Origin: an uncultured Eubacteriales bacterium
GTDB taxonomy: Bacteria > Bacillota > Clostridia > Oscillospirales > Acutalibacteraceae
Assembly: GCA_934667575.1 (NCBI GenBank)
Contig: CAKUME010000066.1
Location: 1 to 6,588 of the forward strand
Direction: 5' to 3'
Length of the DNA: 6,588 nt
The number at the start of each line of letters is the position of its first letter. The first letter of the stretch is position 1. Of this stretch, positions 5,571 to 6,588 are shown in pieces. Under the pieces are notes generated by a model, which was given only the letters and a program-made list of their open reading frames with translations, had not been told where the DNA came from and searched no databases. Position numbers and translations under genes: made by a program.

Positions 5571-6209
5571 TCACTTTGCCGCCACGCCCACCCGGCGGCA
5601 AAAGCCCGCCATGCAGCACCGGTCGCAATGCGGACTGCGCGCGGTGCACACCGCGCGGCCATGCAGCACCAGCCGGTGGCAGAACGCGTTCGATTCTTCG
5701 GGCGGGAGCAGCGCACGCAGCGCCGTTTCCACCTTGCCGGGGTCTTTGGTGGCGCACAGCCCCAGCCGGTTGCTGATGCGGATGCAGTGGGTGTCGGCCA
5801 CCACGGCGGGCTGCCCGAACACGTCGCCCAAAATCAGGTTCGCCGTTTTGCGCCCCACGCCGGGCAGCGAGGTGAGCGCCTCCATGGTGTGGGGCACCTG
5901 CCCGCCGAATCGGTCGCGCAGCGCGCAGCACATGGCATAAATGTCGTGCGCCTTGGTTTTGTATAGCCCGCAGGAGCGAATGTAGGCTGCAATTTCGTCC
6001 TCGCTGCCCGCGCAGAACGCGTCCACATCCGGGAACCGCGCAAACAGCGCCGGCGTGACCAAATTCACCCGCGCGTCGGTACACTGGGCGGAAAGCCGCG
6101 TGGCGATCAGCAGCTGGAGCGGACTGCCGCTGCGCAGCGAACAAACGGTGTCGGGATAGGCGTCGCGCAGCGCCTGCACGGCCGCCAAAGCAATTTGCGA
6201 TTTTGTCAT
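5571..6209 (-). CDS. nth: Endonuclease III (DNA glycosylase/AP lyase)
   Basis: This 212-residue enzyme removes oxidised pyrimidines from DNA and nicks the resulting abasic site, the first step of base excision repair. Length is nearly that of the E. coli protein (211). The helix-hairpin-helix is Leu-Pro-Gly-Val-Gly-Arg-Lys-Thr-Ala-Asn (115-124) with catalytic Lys121; catalytic Asp139 lies in Val-Ala-Asp-Thr-His. The early substrate-site motif Leu-Ser-Ala-Gln-Cys-Thr-Asp (39-45) is present. The C-terminal [4Fe-4S] ligands are complete: Cys188, Cys195, Cys198 and Cys204, spaced C-x6-C-x2-C-x5-C. All key residues of a working enzyme are there. The protein holds 14 cysteines, ten outside the cluster, which is more than in the E. 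coli enzyme. The ATG is preceded by AAAGGAGCT at 6218-6226. It has its own promoter and precedes the ACT-UPF0210 unit on the same strand without a clear terminator between them. Confidence 0.97.
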   Translation of the reverse strand: MTKSQIALAAVQALRDAYPDTVCSLRSGSPLQLLIATRLSAQCTDARVNLVTPALFARFPDVDAFCAGSEDEIAAYIRSCGLYKTKAHDIYAMCCALRDRFGGQVPHTMEALTSLPGVGRKTANLILGDVFGQPAVVADTHCIRISNRLGLCATKDPGKVETALRALLPPEESNAFCHRLVLHGRAVCTARSPHCDRCCMAGFCRRVGVAAK

Positions 6210-6238
6210 CGGAATCAGCTCCTTTTCGTTTCCGATTT

Positions 6239-6267
6239 ATTATAGCACATCCGCGCGCAAAAGTCGA
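6239..6267 (-). promoter_or_regulatory. nth: Extended -10 promoter of nth
   Basis: On the minus strand a perfect TATAAT (6239-6244) is preceded by TGC, an extended -10. TCGACT (6262-6267), matching four of six bases of TTGACA, lies exactly 17 bases upstream. The predicted start near 6232 gives a short leader of about 20-25 bases containing the AAAGGAG ribosome binding site. It lies just downstream of the DUF378 gene terminator, so nth begins a new transcription unit. Confidence 0.82.
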
Positions 6268-6305
6268 GTGCCGGCTGCGGGGCGGGGGCATGGTTCAAAG
6301 CCCCC

Positions 6306-6350
6306 AAAAAACAAAAAAACCGGGTTCGCCCCAAGCGGACGAATCCGGTT
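6306..6350 (-). terminator. Intrinsic terminator of the DUF378 gene
   Basis: Read on the minus strand, AACCGG-A-TTCG-TCC pairs with GGG-CGAA-C-CCGGTT around the loop GCTTG; there is one A/C mismatch and one G-T wobble in a 14-position stem (6318-6350). It is followed directly by a run of T, then G and six more T (6319 down to 6306). This is a textbook rho-independent terminator. It starts about 20 bases after the DUF378 stop and insulates nth from upstream transcription. Confidence 0.93.
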
Positions 6351-6370
6351 TGCAGATGTGGCGCGCCGCG

Positions 6371-6588
6371 TTAATGTTCGGAGCTGCCCGAGCGGCGGAT
6401 GGGCCCGTTTTCGCGAAAAAGCAGCGAAATGCACCAAATGGCGGCCAGCCCAACGAGCGTGTAAATGATCCGCGCCACCACGGTGGCGGAACCGCCGCAG
6501 AGCCATGCGACCAGGTCGAACTTGAAAATGCCGACCAAGCCCCAGTTGACGCCGCCGATAATCACTAAGATCAGCGCAATGGTATCCA
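6371..6588 (-). CDS. DUF378 family small membrane protein (5' end cut by window edge)
   Basis: About 71 C-terminal residues are visible; the start lies beyond the window. The frame stays open to the edge, where it reads Asp-Thr-Ile-Ala-Leu-Ile-Leu before Val-Ile-Ile-Gly-Gly-Val-Asn-Trp-Gly-Leu-Val-Gly, so the GTG at 6563-6565 is internal and not the start. The Gly-Gly-Val-Asn-Trp-Gly-Leu-Val-Gly block, then Phe-Asp-Leu-Val-Ala-Trp-Leu, and a second hydrophobic segment with Ala-Arg-Ile-Ile-Tyr-Thr-Leu-Val-Gly-Leu-Ala-Ala are the marks of DUF378 (Bacillus YuzA-like) proteins of roughly 70-80 residues with two membrane helices. Only the first few residues should be missing. The tail is short, polar and basic, ending Ser-Gly-Ser-Ser-Glu-His. 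Function is unknown for the family. Confidence 0.85.
   Translation of the reverse strand, partial: DTIALILVIIGGVNWGLVGIFKFDLVAWLCGGSATVVARIIYTLVGLAAIWCISLLFRENGPIRRSGSSEH

Noticed and set aside
5638..5657. A 9-bp inverted repeat CGCGCGGTG / CACCGCGCG with a 2-base centre
   Set aside because: It lies inside the iron-sulfur cluster coding part of nth, where alternating GC codons readily produce such symmetry. No sign of an independent element.
5608..5672. Repeated CCATGCAGCACC in the nth 3' region
   Set aside because: Two short copies within coding sequence that encode unrelated or coincidental residues; no array, no flanking duplication.
6203..6568. A 121-codon plus-strand frame across the nth/DUF378 intergenic region
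   Set aside because: It runs through a promoter, an intrinsic terminator and the antisense of the DUF378 gene, and its product has no family features.

Overview
The window looks like a chromosomal stretch from a GC-rich, low-complexity-free Firmicute, most likely a Clostridia/Oscillospirales-type anaerobe. The reasons are strong AGGAGG-type ribosome binding sites, a lipobox signal peptide, a CUT1 LplA/LplB/LplC-type sugar importer without its own ATPase gene, and the UPF0237-UPF0210 gene pair that is widespread in Firmicutes. Genus or species cannot be named from the sequence. Coding density is high and no stretch over about 200 bases lacks a gene. I see no tRNA, rRNA, CRISPR array, insertion sequence or phage gene.

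Left half, plus strand (37-3736): a three-gene carbohydrate ABC importer operon. It holds a lipoprotein substrate-binding protein, an LplB-type permease that most probably starts at a TTG codon, and an LplC/YtcP-type permease. The binding-protein gene is separated from the permeases by a 165-base spacer with two GC-rich hairpins; the two permease genes are 16 bases apart. No nucleotide-binding subunit is present, so the transporter probably borrows a shared MsmX-type ATPase encoded elsewhere. The operon promoter lies before the window.

Convergence point (3737-3821): a long perfect hairpin lies between the importer operon and the minus-strand genes. Its T-tract points to use mainly as the terminator of the minus-strand unit.

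Right half, minus strand, read from right to left: the 3' end of a DUF378 small membrane protein gene (cut by the window edge) with a clear intrinsic terminator; then nth (endonuclease III) with its own extended -10 promoter; then a two-gene unit with its own extended -10 promoter, encoding a stand-alone ACT-domain protein (UPF0237) and a UPF0210/DUF711 'PFL family' protein. The last two are a conserved gene pair of unknown function and are the most interesting content here.

The genes form separate modules: sugar uptake, base-excision DNA repair, a small membrane protein, and a putative ligand-sensing ACT/UPF0210 pair. Nothing in the window ties them into one pathway. Most of the content is ordinary core or housekeeping-like sequence and I do not see a clear new multi-gene system.
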